Notes under the pieces: model-generated
Database searches by the model: none
Seen by the model: the letters and a program-made list of their open reading frames with translations, nothing else
What the model was told of the DNA's origin: nothing
Shown: positions 1 to 9,464 of the stretch, one piece after another
How the letters are laid out: each line of letters opens with the position of its first letter
How positions within the stretch are numbered: the stretch's first letter is position 1
Position numbers and translations under genes: made by a program
Origin: Clostridium pasteurianum DSM 525 = ATCC 6013
Lineage (GTDB): Bacteria > Bacillota > Clostridia > Clostridiales > Clostridiaceae
Assembly: GCF_000807255.1 (NCBI RefSeq)
Contig: NZ_CP009268.1
Location: forward strand, 898,384-962,383
Reading direction: 5' to 3'
DNA: 64,000 bases

Positions 1-1586
1 AGGTAGCCTATGAAAAACCAGAAAGCTTTTATGAAGCAGTACAACTATTCTGGTATATAAGTGTAATTTTTCAGCATGAATCCAATGCCAGTTCTATATC
101 CCCAGGACGTTTTGATCAATATATGTATCCATATTTTAAGAAATCTTTACAGGATGGGATAGATATAGAATTTATTAAGGAATTACTCAGAGCACTTTAT
201 ATAAAATTTAATACAATTGTGGCTTTAAGAAGCAGGGAAAGTGCAAAATATTTTGCAGGTTTCCCTATAGGGTATACCATTGTCTTGGGAGGAGAAGATG
301 AAAGGGGAAAAGATGCTACAAATGAATTGTCCTATATAATGCTTGATATTTTAGGTGATATAAGACTTCCTCAGCCAAATTTAAGTATACGTGTAGGTGA
401 AAAATCACCTAGAGATTTTCTTAGGAAAGCTGCAGAAATTATTAGACTTGGAACTGGTATGCCTCAAGTATTTAATGATGAAGCTAACATATTGGCATAC
501 GTAAATAGAGGAGTAAGCCTAGAAGACGCAAGAGACTATGCTGTAGTGGGTTGTGTTGAGCTTTCTATCCCGGGGAAAACTTACGGCCTTCATGATATAG
601 CTATGTTTAATTTATTAAAAACTATGGAAGTTACTTTAAAAGAAAATCCAAAGGCTTTCAAAAACTTTGAAGATTTATTAAAGGCAATAAAAATTAATAT
701 TTCTAAGTATGTTAAATATATGGTGGAAGGATCTAATTTTGTAGATACTGCCCATAGAAAGTGTGCACCAACACCGTTTTTATCAAATTTCATTGAAAAC
801 TGCGTAGAAAAGGGGAAAGATGTAACTGAGGGTGGAGCATTGTATAACTTCTCAGGGGTTCAAGGTATTGGAACGCCAAATTTAAGCGATTCCTTATATG
901 TAATAAAGAAATTTGTATTTGATGAGAAACAGATTTCTCTAGAGGAGTTAGTTGATATATTAGATAAAAATTGGGAAGGAAATGAAGTGTTAAGACAAAA
1001 GTTTATCAACAGATATTATAAATATGGTAATGACATAGATGAAGTAGATAAATTAGGTGCAGATATTTTATCTTATTATTGTAAGGAAGTTGAAAAATAT
1101 AAAAATTCAAGAGGGGGAATATTTCAGCCAGGTTCTTATACAGTTTCTGCTCACATTCCATTAGGTGAGGCAGTAGGAGCTACACCGGAGGGCAGAAAGG
1201 ATGGAGATCAGTTGGCAGATGGTGGACTATCTCCTATGGTTGGCAGAGACAAAAAAGGACCTACTGCAAGTTTAAAGAGTATAAGTAAACTGGATAATTA
1301 TCTAACTTCAAATGGAAGTCTGCTGAATGTTAAATTTTCACCAGATGCTCTAGAGAGAGATGAAGGCTTAAATAAATTAGTTGGATATATACAGGCTTTT
1401 AGCAGACTTAAGATACAGCATATTCAATTTAATGTTGTTTCCGCAGACACTTTAAGAGAGGCACAAAAGCATCCAGAGAAGTATCAAAGTTTGGTGGTTA
1501 GAGTTGCAGGGTATAGTGCTATGTTTGTAGAATTAGACGAGTCAATACAAAATGATATCATAAATAGAACTGAACATGTATTTTAG
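1..1586 (+). CDS. Glycyl radical enzyme (diol dehydratase/lyase type), 5' end outside window
   Basis: The frame is open from base 3 to the stop at 1584, so the gene begins before the window. The window starts with the family segment ending SPGRFDQYMYP. The catalytic thiyl cysteine sits in GCVE (Cys codon 552-554) followed by PGKTYGLHD, and the glycyl radical motif RVAGYSA has its Gly codon at 1509-1511. The C-terminal stretch SIQNDIINRTEH resembles B12-independent glycerol dehydratase more than pyruvate formate-lyase. These enzymes use a protein glycyl radical to eliminate water or another group from small substrates under anaerobic conditions. The matching activase follows 80 bp downstream. 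No microcompartment shell genes are visible, so this looks like a free cytoplasmic enzyme. The substrate cannot be assigned. The stop codon lies in a short repeat B derivative. Confidence 0.9.
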   Translation, partial: VAYEKPESFYEAVQLFWYISVIFQHESNASSISPGRFDQYMYPYFKKSLQDGIDIEFIKELLRALYIKFNTIVALRSRESAKYFAGFPIGYTIVLGGEDERGKDATNELSYIMLDILGDIRLPQPNLSIRVGEKSPRDFLRKAAEIIRLGTGMPQVFNDEANILAYVNRGVSLEDARDYAVVGCVELSIPGKTYGLHDIAMFNLLKTMEVTLKENPKAFKNFEDLLKAIKINISKYVKYMVEGSNFVDTAHRKCAPTPFLSNFIENCVEKGKDVTEGGALYNFSGVQGIGTPNLSDSLYVIKKFVFDEKQISLEELVDILDKNWEGNEVLRQKFINRYYKYGNDIDEVDKLGADILSYYCKEVEKYKNSRGGIFQPGSYTVSAHIPLGEAVGATPEGRKDGDQLADGGLSPMVGRDKKGPTASLKSISKLDNYLTSNGSLLNVKFSPDALERDEGLNKLVGYIQAFSRLKIQHIQFNVVSADTLREAQKHPEKYQSLVVRVAGYSAMFVELDESIQNDIINRTEHVF

Positions 1587-1650
1587 GCATCTGAAAATAA
1601 ATAACAAGTCAAATATACTAGCCTACTGATTGTTATTTATTTAAAGAGGC
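1584..1650. repeat. Repeat family B, short deletion derivative
   Basis: The segment starts TAGGCATCTGAAAATAAATA and ends GTTATTTATTTAAAGAGGC, matching the two ends of the full copy at 46440-46600 with the centre deleted. Arms AAATAAATAACAA and TTGTTATTTATTT can form a perfect 13-bp stem. The TAG stop of the upstream enzyme is inside the element. Confidence 0.6.
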
Positions 1651-1667
1651 ATTAAGGATGTGATCAT

Positions 1668-2510
1668 GTGAAAAAAGCTTTGATTTTTAATATACAAAGA
1701 TATAGTCTTCATGATGGGGGTGGAATAAGAACAGTTGTATTTTTTAAAGGCTGTCCTCTTAAATGCCCCTGGTGCTCAAACCCGGAATCTCAAGATTTTA
1801 AGCAGGATATAATGAGAAAAGAAGGTCTATGTATAAAGTGCAGCAGCAATAGCTGTTTTCAATGCAGCATGAAACCAGAAGACTGCCCTACAGCTGCTTT
1901 AGATCTTGTGGGAAAGGAATACACTGTTAAGGAAGTTTTAGAAGAAGTAAAGAAAGATACTGTATTCTATGAAACCACAGGAGGTGGAGTAACCCTTTCC
2001 GGTGGAGAACCTCTTTCTCAGGGAGCATTTGCATTGAAGCTTTTAAAGGAATTAAAGAAATTGGGTATAAATACTGCTATAGAAACTACGGGAATTGGAG
2101 ATACCAAAATATTATTGCAAATGGCAAAATACATTGATACATTTCTGTGGGATTTTAAGATTATGGATAGTGACAAAGCTAAAACTATAGTAAAGCAAGA
2201 TATGCAGCTAATGAAGAAAAATTTTCAACTTGTGATGAAGTCAGGTGCAAGAATGATTCCAAGATTGCCTTTAATACCAGAGTATACTGCTGATAGAGAT
2301 AATATACAAAAGGTAATTGATTTTATAAGTCCCTTTGGTATAAAGGAGGTTCATATATTACCTTTTCACCAATATGGCAGATCAAAATACAGAGCCCTAG
2401 GAAAAGAATGTAAACTATTGGATCTGAGGACTCTTAGTGATGAAGAAATATTAGAAATAAAAGATTTTATTGAAAGTAAATCCATAAAGGCTGTAGTGGG
2501 TGGTTACTAA
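1668..2510 (+). CDS. Glycyl-radical enzyme activating protein (radical SAM)
   Basis: This 280-residue protein would install the glycyl radical on the upstream enzyme by reductive cleavage of S-adenosylmethionine. Near the N-terminus GCPLKCPWCSNPES contains the CxxxCxxC motif for the radical-SAM 4Fe-4S cluster. It is followed by a cysteine-rich insert (CIKCSSNSCFQC and PEDCP) of the kind that binds auxiliary clusters in larger activases. GGGVTLSGGEPL is the usual SAM-contacting segment. The start is GTG at 1668 after GGATGTGATCAT. Order and spacing make a two-gene unit with the glycyl radical enzyme. Confidence 0.92.
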   Translation: MKKALIFNIQRYSLHDGGGIRTVVFFKGCPLKCPWCSNPESQDFKQDIMRKEGLCIKCSSNSCFQCSMKPEDCPTAALDLVGKEYTVKEVLEEVKKDTVFYETTGGGVTLSGGEPLSQGAFALKLLKELKKLGINTAIETTGIGDTKILLQMAKYIDTFLWDFKIMDSDKAKTIVKQDMQLMKKNFQLVMKSGARMIPRLPLIPEYTADRDNIQKVIDFISPFGIKEVHILPFHQYGRSKYRALGKECKLLDLRTLSDEEILEIKDFIESKSIKAVVGGY

Positions 2511-2936
2511 TATGATATGTATCCACCTGACGGCCTTTTCTTATACTTATAGTAAAGAATTATTATAGACTAGGAAGACATTTATGGTAAATTAATCTTC
2601 AAGATAAACAGTAGTACTTTTAAGTAATACATAACAATGTTGATATTTAATCGATTGTATCACTACAGAAGGCCAATTTCTATAAAATAGGCATATTTGA
2701 ATGAATTTCTATAAAGTGATATAATTGTAGAAAATATAATAAAAGAATTGTTATTTCGTGAAAAAAGTTATTATTACGTTAACATAACATATTATTGTAT
2801 ATTGTTTTATCACATAAAGCTTAAGATTATGGAGTGTTTTGGATAAATTAGGAAAGGTAATAATAAGGAATGATATAAATTTGACAATTCTTGAAAAACA
2901 ATAAATAAGGTTTATATATAAAATTATCATTCTATG
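2511..2936. other. Non-coding interval before riboswitch
   Basis: About 425 AT-rich bases without a convincing gene. A weak inverted repeat (TATCACTA near 2656 and AAGTGATA near 2714) is visible. The next recognisable element is the c-di-GMP riboswitch. Confidence 0.4.
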
Positions 2937-3017
2937 TAAAGGCACAACTATCGAAAGGTAGCGTCGCAAAGCTATGGGTCTAAAGAAAATCTCTTTCTAG
3001 GATTGCCAGGTTGTCAA
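2937..3017 (+). promoter_or_regulatory. c-di-GMP-I (GEMM-I) riboswitch aptamer
   Basis: The aptamer signatures are present in order: a GAAA tetraloop closed by CTATC/GGTAG (2948-2961), the conserved CGCAAAGCTATGGGTCTAA segment with the ligand-binding and tetraloop-receptor bases, a second hairpin, and the 3' strand GGATTGCCAGGTTGTC that closes the outer stem with CAAC near 2944. It lies upstream of a terminator and of a GAF/HD-GYP gene that itself acts in c-di-GMP metabolism. Confidence 0.88.
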
Positions 3018-3061
3018 GTATATGATTAAGAATATAAATTTAAAATTCATTGCTATATTAA

Positions 3062-3092
3062 GATACCTATGCACGGCAGGTGTCTTTTTATT
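3062..3092 (+). terminator. Intrinsic terminator, likely riboswitch expression platform
   Basis: GATACCT (3062-3068) pairs with AGGTGTC (3078-3084), with one G-U pair, followed directly by TTTTTATTTATT. It lies 45 nt after the aptamer and 170 nt before the HD-GYP gene. It could be the switchable terminator; whether ligand turns it on or off cannot be read by eye. Confidence 0.65.
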
Positions 3093-3260
3093 TATTAAAT
3101 AAGTAATATATGTTTAAAAACTGGACATAAAGCAACTATTATTTAGATAATTCATAAAATTTAGAGATAGTACAATACAGTTTTCAGTAATTTAGAATTA
3201 AATAGAGAAAAGATAGCAGCAATTGAATAAAAACATATAAGGGTAAGAGGAGGAATTCAA

Positions 3261-4970
3261 ATGGTCGAAATGTATGATGTGATGGAAAAGGAATTAAATT
3301 TAGAGGATTATTTAAATTATAATATAAGAAGAATAGCCGTATTGCTAAACTGTGATATTATTGGAATAATATTGTTTGATGATGATAACAATTTTACTGT
3401 ATTAAAAAATGCTGTAATCAAAAAGAAAAATGAATATGTAAAATTGGACAAAAAAAGGCTAAGGGTTATTAAAATTGATTCTAAAAGCATACTGAATTTG
3501 GTGAAAGAGGATAAAAAAATTGTGGTTTATCAAAATAATCATGAAAAGAAATACTCACCTGTAGCCGGTATCAGTTCATCAGAAATTATTATTCCTATAT
3601 TTGATAATTACATAGGTAATAATGGTACTTCTACTGACCTTATAGCCAGTATTTATATAGGCACTTTTGATGTAAATATGAAATTGACAATTGATGATAT
3701 TAAGGATAAAGAAGTATTTAGAAGAATATGTAAGATACAAAATTTGTATCAGGCAATTTATTTAAAGGATCAGAAGCAGAAAATGTTTATAAATTTATTG
3801 AATATATTTTCTGAAATGATAAATGACAATGATTCCACGGGAATTTTACATCCTTATCATGTGGCAAATATATCAGAAGAAATAGGAAAAGCTCTCAATC
3901 TTGATTATGATACATTGAAAAAAATATATGTAGCAGGACTTTTGCATGATATAGGTAAGCTTTATATAGGTAATGATATTCTAAATAAAAAAGGAAAGCT
4001 TACGGAAGAGGATTTTAGTATTATAAAAGAGCATCCTGAATATGGAGCTAACATTGCAAAAGATGTTTTTGGATTGGAGGACATATCAAAGCTTATAAAA
4101 TGTCATCATGAAAGATATGACGGTACAGGATATCCAAAAGGGATAAAAGGCGAGGACATCCCTCTTGGCAGCAGAATAATATGTTTAGCTGATTCTGTAG
4201 ATGCTATGCTTTCTCCTAGAAGTTATAAAGAACCAAGAAATGTAGAATTTGTTATAAGTGAACTACTAAAAAATAGGGGGAAGCAATTTGATGCTGAATT
4301 AGTAGATATTATGATAAATATGCTTTTAAAGGCAAATGAGGAGACTACAGATATATTATCTGATGATATAATATGGAGTACCTTGACAATCTATACAACG
4401 GAAAAGGTATACTCTATTGAAGGAACTTTTGGAAAGTATGATTTTGGATACTATTTTAAGGCAAATAAATTTAATTTCTCCAATGAAATTGAAAAAGAGG
4501 ATATAAGAAGCATTCATCTATATGTAAATAAAAACAACAATATGTATTGTTATAAGATAAAAGAAGATTATTGTGAAAATAATACATTGCATATTTCATC
4601 CCTTGAATATATTCCCTTTGTAGATTCTTTCAATATTTTATGGGATCTGGATGGAATTGTTCATTTAAACTCCTTTGAATATATGCATATTAATATATAT
4701 AAAATTGGTGGAAGCAGACTGATGTTTTATATAGACAAAGAGCAGGCAGCAGAGGGCATTTTAGATAAAATTCTAAACATGGAAGTCTATTTTAAAGGTG
4801 CAAAAAATATAAATCTCACAGGAAAAATAGTCAATAGTTTTAATGTAAGTAATAAAATTCATTATGAATTTCTATATGTGAATGTACTTGATACGGTAAT
4901 AGACCATCTGTTTAAAAATATATTCAGCAAGCAGATGGAGTTAAGGAGGTTTATTACTAAGGTAATATGA
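3261..4970 (+). CDS. GAF / HD-GYP / PilZ-like c-di-GMP protein
   Basis: The 569-residue protein has an N-terminal GAF-like sensory region (about residues 1-170). A complete HD-GYP phosphodiesterase domain follows (about 190-355): HPYHVANIS, LLHDIGKLYI (HD), HPEYGANI, CHHERYDGTGYPKG (GYP) and LADSVDAM. The C-terminal 200 residues are less conserved but end in a PilZ/YcgR-like pattern (MEVYFKGAKNINLTGKI, then FKNIFSKQMELRRF). HD-GYP enzymes hydrolyse c-di-GMP, and PilZ domains bind it. The upstream c-di-GMP riboswitch suggests feedback control by the molecule this protein degrades. The start ATG at 3261 has GAGGAGG nearby. The HD-GYP assignment is firm and the PilZ-like one tentative. Confidence 0.9.
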   Translation: MVEMYDVMEKELNLEDYLNYNIRRIAVLLNCDIIGIILFDDDNNFTVLKNAVIKKKNEYVKLDKKRLRVIKIDSKSILNLVKEDKKIVVYQNNHEKKYSPVAGISSSEIIIPIFDNYIGNNGTSTDLIASIYIGTFDVNMKLTIDDIKDKEVFRRICKIQNLYQAIYLKDQKQKMFINLLNIFSEMINDNDSTGILHPYHVANISEEIGKALNLDYDTLKKIYVAGLLHDIGKLYIGNDILNKKGKLTEEDFSIIKEHPEYGANIAKDVFGLEDISKLIKCHHERYDGTGYPKGIKGEDIPLGSRIICLADSVDAMLSPRSYKEPRNVEFVISELLKNRGKQFDAELVDIMINMLLKANEETTDILSDDIIWSTLTIYTTEKVYSIEGTFGKYDFGYYFKANKFNFSNEIEKEDIRSIHLYVNKNNNMYCYKIKEDYCENNTLHISSLEYIPFVDSFNILWDLDGIVHLNSFEYMHINIYKIGGSRLMFYIDKEQAAEGILDKILNMEVYFKGAKNINLTGKIVNSFNVSNKIHYEFLYVNVLDTVIDHLFKNIFSKQMELRRFITKVI

Positions 4971-4989
4971 TTTTAATATTAATATACTA

Positions 4990-5040
4990 ACTAAAAAGCT
5001 ATTCCGCAGTGCATAATATGCATTGCGAGACAGCTTCTTT
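4990..5040. terminator. Bidirectional terminator
   Basis: A long imperfect hairpin: AAGCT ... GCAGTGCAT aa ATGCATTGC ... AGCTT. A-rich sequence lies on the left and T-rich on the right. It separates the converging HD-GYP and DeoR genes. Confidence 0.7.
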
Positions 5041-5066
5041 GAAAGTTTTGTAAAAAATTATAATGA

Positions 5067-5888
5067 TTAAGTGATTTTGTTGCTAAATTTTTCATATGAA
5101 TTTTCTCTATAATTTATTGTTATGACATTAACATTTTTAGATTGAAAATTTTCTATTTCATTTTTATCAATATCTGAATCTGTAATTAGATCACTAATTT
5201 CATTTATGTCTCCACTTGAAAAATTGTGATGTCTTCCTACTTTTGAACTATCTGCTAAAATATAAACTGGACCGCCACAGCGTTTAATCATTTCATGGTT
5301 TACTAAAGTTTCTTGAAGAACTGAAGTACTTATACCTGATTCGTAAGATATACCACTAACTCCTAGAAAACATTTATCAGCTGTTATTTTTGAAAGTATA
5401 TAAGTAGCAAAATCACCAACTAAGGACTGTTTTCTTTCATATACCTGCCCTCCTGTTAAAACAAGTTCAACATTGGAATCAATGTTTTCATTAAGAGCTT
5501 TGCCGTTATTAGTAACTACATTAACCCTTTTATTTTTTAGATATTTTAACATTAAAAGTACTGTTGAACTAGAATTCATAAATATTGTATCACCGTCTTG
5601 TACCAAATCAGCTGCATATTTCGCTATGGAATTTAGTTTTAATTGAAGATTAATATCATTATGTGTTCTTTTATGATTTAAGGTATCTTTAGCATCTATT
5701 AATTTTGCACCTCCATAAAATCTAGTTATTAAGCCTTCATCATCTAAAGCTTGAAGATCTCTTCTTAATGTAAGTGGTGAAATCTTTAATTTTTCAGATA
5801 AATCATTATTGGATAGTTCTTCATGTACTCTTAAATATTCTAGAATTTTCTCTCTTCTTTTAGAAACAATACTATTTGTTTTTCCCAT
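5067..5888 (-). CDS. DeoR-family transcriptional regulator of the ascorbate operon
   Basis: This 273-residue repressor-type protein has a DeoR helix-turn-helix at the N-terminus (REKILEYLRVHEELSNNDLS through LRRDLQALDDEGLITRFYGG). A DeoR C-terminal sugar-phosphate sensing domain follows, with GDTIFMNSSST and ILADSSKVGRHHNFS. It is transcribed divergently from ulaG with a 362-bp gap containing repeated AACTATTG motifs. UlaR of other bacteria belongs to this family, so local control of the ascorbate operon is the simplest inference. The start ATG at 5888 is preceded on the minus strand by GAGGGGG. Confidence 0.88.
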   Translation of the reverse strand: MGKTNSIVSKRREKILEYLRVHEELSNNDLSEKLKISPLTLRRDLQALDDEGLITRFYGGAKLIDAKDTLNHKRTHNDINLQLKLNSIAKYAADLVQDGDTIFMNSSSTVLLMLKYLKNKRVNVVTNNGKALNENIDSNVELVLTGGQVYERKQSLVGDFATYILSKITADKCFLGVSGISYESGISTSVLQETLVNHEMIKRCGGPVYILADSSKVGRHHNFSSGDINEISDLITDSDIDKNEIENFQSKNVNVITINYRENSYEKFSNKIT

Positions 5889-6250
5889 AAAAATACCCCC
5901 TCTATTTTAAATTAATATAAAGAATTAATTAGTTGCTATGATAGTTTATACCATTTAATTAAAAATTACTAATTTAAGTTAAATAGTTAATATTACAAAA
6001 ACATTGAGTATTGGATACTATCAAATACTATGTAATATAATTATAACTGAAATGAACAAAAAGTTCAAATAAATAATTTAAACGATCAAATATATAAAAA
6101 TAAAATAAAAAATATTAAAAAACTATTGAATAATATGAACTATTGGTGTATTATAGAATCATAAACAAACAATAAATTCATACAATAGTTCAAAAAGATA
6201 ATGTATACATTAAATTATACAATTAAATAAAATTATAGGGGGAATTTAAA
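5889..6250. promoter_or_regulatory. Divergent intergenic region with likely DeoR operators
   Basis: AACTATTG occurs at 6121-6128 and as GAACTATTG at 6137-6145, with the inverted copy CAATAGTTC at 6183-6191, giving a direct pair plus a 9-bp inverted repeat. A second small inverted repeat TGAAC aaaaa GTTCA is near 6052. These are plausible binding sites for the divergent DeoR regulator. No clear sigma-A promoter could be fixed by eye. Confidence 0.5.
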
Positions 6251-7315
6251 ATGTCACAAATACAGGATATTACAAGAGAATCATGGATACTTAGTACTTT
6301 TCCAGAATGGGGAACATGGCTAAATGAGGAGATAGAACAGGAGAAAGTAAAGCCAGGAACTTTTTCGATGTGGTGGTTAGGATGTACAGGTATTTGGCTT
6401 AAAACAGAGGGAAGTACGAACATATGTATAGATTTTTGGTGTGGAAGTGGAAAAAAGACAAAATCCAATCCGTATATCAAACCACAACATCAAATGGCTA
6501 GAATGTGTGGAGGTAAAAAGCTTCAACCAAACTTAAGAGTAGCACCTTTTGTATTAGATCCATTTGGAATTAAAAAAGTAGATGCAATTTTGGCAACACA
6601 TGATCACAATGATCATATTGATGTAAACGTTGCAGCAGCAGTTATTCAAAATTGTGATTCAAGTATTCCGTTTATTGGTCCAAAAGCCTGTGTAGATAAA
6701 TGGATTGGATGGGGAGTCCCAGAAGAAAGATGTGTAGTTGTTAAACCTGGAGATATAGTAAAAGTTAAAGATATAGAAATAGTAGCATTGGAATCCTTTG
6801 ATAGAACAGCACTGATAACTGAGCCGCCTACTGGAGATATAAGAGGAAAACTACCTCCTGATATGGATATTAAAGCTGTTAATTATTTAATAAAAACACC
6901 TGGTGGTAATCTTTATCATAGTGGAGATTCACATTATTCTAATTATTATGCAAAGCATGGAAACGATTACCGCATAGATGTTGCATTAGGTTCTTATGGA
7001 GAAAATCCAAGAGGAATTACAGATAAGATGACATCTGTAGATATTTTAAGAATGGCTGAAGCATTAAAGACTAAAGTGGTTATCCCTTTCCATCATGATA
7101 TATGGTCAAATTTTCAGGCTGATACAAAAGAAATATTAGAGTTATTTGATATGAGAAAGAATAGATTACAATATAAATTTAATCCATTTATATGGCAGGT
7201 AGGAGGTAAATTTACATTTCCAGATGATAGTGAAAATAGAGAATATCACTATCCAAGAGGATTTGATGATTGTTTCTCTACTGATATAAATGTACCATTT
7301 ACATCATTTTTATAA
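6251..7315 (+). CDS. ulaG: L-ascorbate-6-phosphate lactonase UlaG
   Basis: The 354-residue protein matches the Escherichia coli UlaG family in length and sequence landmarks: [14 protein letters not shown] at the N-terminus, FVLDPF, the metallo-beta-lactamase-fold motif [10 protein letters not shown] (His117, His119, Asp121, His122), [16 protein letters not shown], and [12 protein letters not shown]. It hydrolyses L-ascorbate 6-phosphate, made by the PTS, to 3-keto-L-gulonate 6-phosphate in the cytoplasm. It is the first gene of the operon and is followed 54 bp later by the PTS IIA gene. The start at 6251 has an AGGGGGAA ribosome binding site, similar to those of the next two genes. Confidence 0.96.
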   Translation: MSQIQDITRESWILSTFPEWGTWLNEEIEQEKVKPGTFSMWWLGCTGIWLKTEGSTNICIDFWCGSGKKTKSNPYIKPQHQMARMCGGKKLQPNLRVAPFVLDPFGIKKVDAILATHDHNDHIDVNVAAAVIQNCDSSIPFIGPKACVDKWIGWGVPEERCVVVKPGDIVKVKDIEIVALESFDRTALITEPPTGDIRGKLPPDMDIKAVNYLIKTPGGNLYHSGDSHYSNYYAKHGNDYRIDVALGSYGENPRGITDKMTSVDILRMAEALKTKVVIPFHHDIWSNFQADTKEILELFDMRKNRLQYKFNPFIWQVGGKFTFPDDSENREYHYPRGFDDCFSTDINVPFTSFL

Positions 7316-7322
7316 TATTGAA

Positions 7323-7349
7323 CATGAGGGTTAATATTTGACCCTCATG
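7323..7349 (+). other. Intercistronic hairpin between ulaG and PTS IIA
   Basis: CATGAGGGT (7323-7331) and ACCCTCATG (7341-7349) form a perfect 9-bp stem. There is no T tract, so an mRNA processing or stability element is more likely than a strong terminator. Confidence 0.55.
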
Positions 7350-7369
7350 TATAAATAGGGGGAATTATA

Positions 7370-7831
7370 ATGTTACAAGAATTAATTGAGAAAAAAAGAT
7401 ATTCTTTTCATGAAGGATTTGAAAAATGGGAAGATGCAGTGCAAGCATCTTGTAAACCTTTACTAGACGGAGGAGCAATTGAACAAGCTTATGTAGATGC
7501 CATAATAGCAAATGTTAAAAAATATGGACCATATATAGTTATAGCACCTAATATTTGTATACCTCATGCTCAGGAAAATGTTAAAGGTGTTAATGAAACG
7601 GCAATATGTTTTATGAGAACAAAGAAACCCGTACATTTCAGTAATGATCCAGAGCAAGATGCAAGATTATTCTTTGTATTGGCTTCGACAGACAGCAATG
7701 TGCATATTCAAAATTTATCAAATATGGTGAGGTTAATTGAAGATGAAAGGGTAGTACAAAAACTATTGGATGCCGAAGAAAAAGAAGATTTAGAGGAAAT
7801 TATCCAATTTACCAAAGAAAAAATTGTATAA
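7370..7831 (+). CDS. ulaC: Ascorbate PTS EIIA component
   Basis: This 153-residue protein is a mannitol/fructose-type IIA domain. The phosphorylated histidine lies in NICIPHAQEN (His66). It receives phosphate from HPr and passes it to the IIB protein (11168-11461). It has an AGGGGG ribosome binding site and lies 28 bp before the IIC gene, so translation is probably coordinated. The family call is secure; ascorbate specificity is inferred from ulaG and the ascorbate-type IIC next to it. Confidence 0.92.
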   Translation: MLQELIEKKRYSFHEGFEKWEDAVQASCKPLLDGGAIEQAYVDAIIANVKKYGPYIVIAPNICIPHAQENVKGVNETAICFMRTKKPVHFSNDPEQDARLFFVLASTDSNVHIQNLSNMVRLIEDERVVQKLLDAEEKEDLEEIIQFTKEKIV

Positions 7832-7859
7832 ATTATTTTATTAAATAGGGGGAGTAGCT

Positions 7860-9314
7860 GTGAGTATATTAATGGGTGTATGGAAGTTTTTCCAGATAAA
7901 TATTTTGACTAATCCAGCATTTTTTATAGGCTTTATCGTATTGATAGGATATTTACTATTAAGAAGACCAATTTATGAAGCAATAGCAGGCTTTATAAAA
8001 GCTACAGTTGGTTATTTAATTTTAAATGTAGCAGCTGCGGGACTAGTAAGTAATTTCCGTCCAATATTGGCAGGATTAAAAGATCGTTTTAACTTAACAG
8101 CAGCAGTTATTGATCCTTATTTTGGTCAAACGGCAGCTCAAGCGGCAATAGAAGGTATTGGAAAATCATTCTCGCTTATGATGGTAGTACTTTTAATAGC
8201 ATTTATTTTTAATATAGTTTTAGTATTGTTTAGAAAGGGAACAAAGATAAGAACGGTATTTATTACAGGACATATAATGGTTCAGCAATCTTCAACGGCT
8301 TTATGGATGGTATTATTCTGTTTTCCAAATTTAATTGATACACAGGCAGTAATAATGCTTGGATTACTTCTTGGAACCTACTGGGCAGTATCATCAAATC
8401 TTACGGTAGAACCTACTCAAGAACTAACAGAAGGTGGTGGATTTGCAGTAGCCCATCAACAGATGTTTGGTATTTGGATTACAGATAAAATTGCAGGAAA
8501 AATTGGAAATAAGGAAAAATCAATAGAACATTTAAAATTACCGGGTTTTCTATCAATTTTTAATGACAATGTGGTTGCCACAGGTATATTAATGACAATT
8601 TTCTTTGGAGCTATAATGGGAATATTAGGTCAGGGTTTATTACACAAAATAGATACAAGTTTTACTGCAGACAGAAACTTTATGTTTTATATAATTGAAA
8701 AATCGTTTAATTTTGCAGTGTATCTGAGTATATTACAACTAGGTGTCAAGATGTTCGTTTCAGAGCTTACAGAGTCGTTTCAAGGTATTTCAAATAAGCT
8801 TTTACCTGGATCAATGCCAGCTGTTGATTGTGCAGCAACTTATGGTTTTGGTCATGCCAATGCTGTAACTATTGGATTTTTATTTGGAGCTTTAGGACAG
8901 TTTATATCAATTATAGGTTTAGTAGTATTTAAAAGTCCAGTATTAATAATTACAGGTTTCGTACCAGTATTCTTTGATAATGCTACCTTTGCAATATTTG
9001 CGAACAAAAAAGGCGGATTAAGGGCAGCTATGATAATACCTTTTGTATCAGGAATAATTCAGGTATTAGGAGGAGCATTTGCAGCATATTATTTTCAGTT
9101 ATCAAAATATGGTGGATGGCATGGAAATTTTGACTTTGATACAGTATGGCCTGTAATTGGAGTACTAATGAAGAATCTTCAATATGTAGGTTTTGCTATT
9201 GTAATTATAGTATTATTAGCTATACCTCAAATTCAATATATGAAAAATAAAAAGGGTTATTTTAAAATAGCAGAAGACTATGAAGAATATGTTAGTGAAA
9301 CAGAAAATGGGTAA
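7860..9314 (+). CDS. ulaA: Ascorbate PTS EIIC permease
   Basis: The 484-residue polytopic membrane protein belongs to the UlaA/SgaT type of PTS permease. It has about ten or more hydrophobic segments, with loops such as FNIVLVLFRKGTKIRTVFIT, TVEPTQEL, FVSELTESFQGIS, LLPGSMPAVDCAATYGFGHA and FVPVFFDNATFAIFANKKGG. It translocates L-ascorbate while the IIB protein phosphorylates it. The start is GTG at 7860 behind TAGGGGGAG. Normally IIB follows or precedes directly, but here an IS110-family element lies between them. Confidence 0.95.
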   Translation: MSILMGVWKFFQINILTNPAFFIGFIVLIGYLLLRRPIYEAIAGFIKATVGYLILNVAAAGLVSNFRPILAGLKDRFNLTAAVIDPYFGQTAAQAAIEGIGKSFSLMMVVLLIAFIFNIVLVLFRKGTKIRTVFITGHIMVQQSSTALWMVLFCFPNLIDTQAVIMLGLLLGTYWAVSSNLTVEPTQELTEGGGFAVAHQQMFGIWITDKIAGKIGNKEKSIEHLKLPGFLSIFNDNVVATGILMTIFFGAIMGILGQGLLHKIDTSFTADRNFMFYIIEKSFNFAVYLSILQLGVKMFVSELTESFQGISNKLLPGSMPAVDCAATYGFGHANAVTIGFLFGALGQFISIIGLVVFKSPVLIITGFVPVFFDNATFAIFANKKGGLRAAMIIPFVSGIIQVLGGAFAAYYFQLSKYGGWHGNFDFDTVWPVIGVLMKNLQYVGFAIVIIVLLAIPQIQYMKNKKGYFKIAEDYEEYVSETENG

Positions 9315-9464
9315 ATAAAAAATAAAATTTTAGACCAGCTAGTAAAAGTCAATAAAAATTAAAAAAATAATTTATGAGTAAAAATTTGCATAGCAAATAA
9401 TCCATTGAAAAAGCACGAACAATGGAATTAATTGTAAGATGATTAGTCTTTAAGTTTTTAGCCG

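Noticed and set aside
6223-6480. Minus-strand frame opposite ulaG
   Set aside because: It is fully inside ulaG, which is clearly coding, and has no family features.
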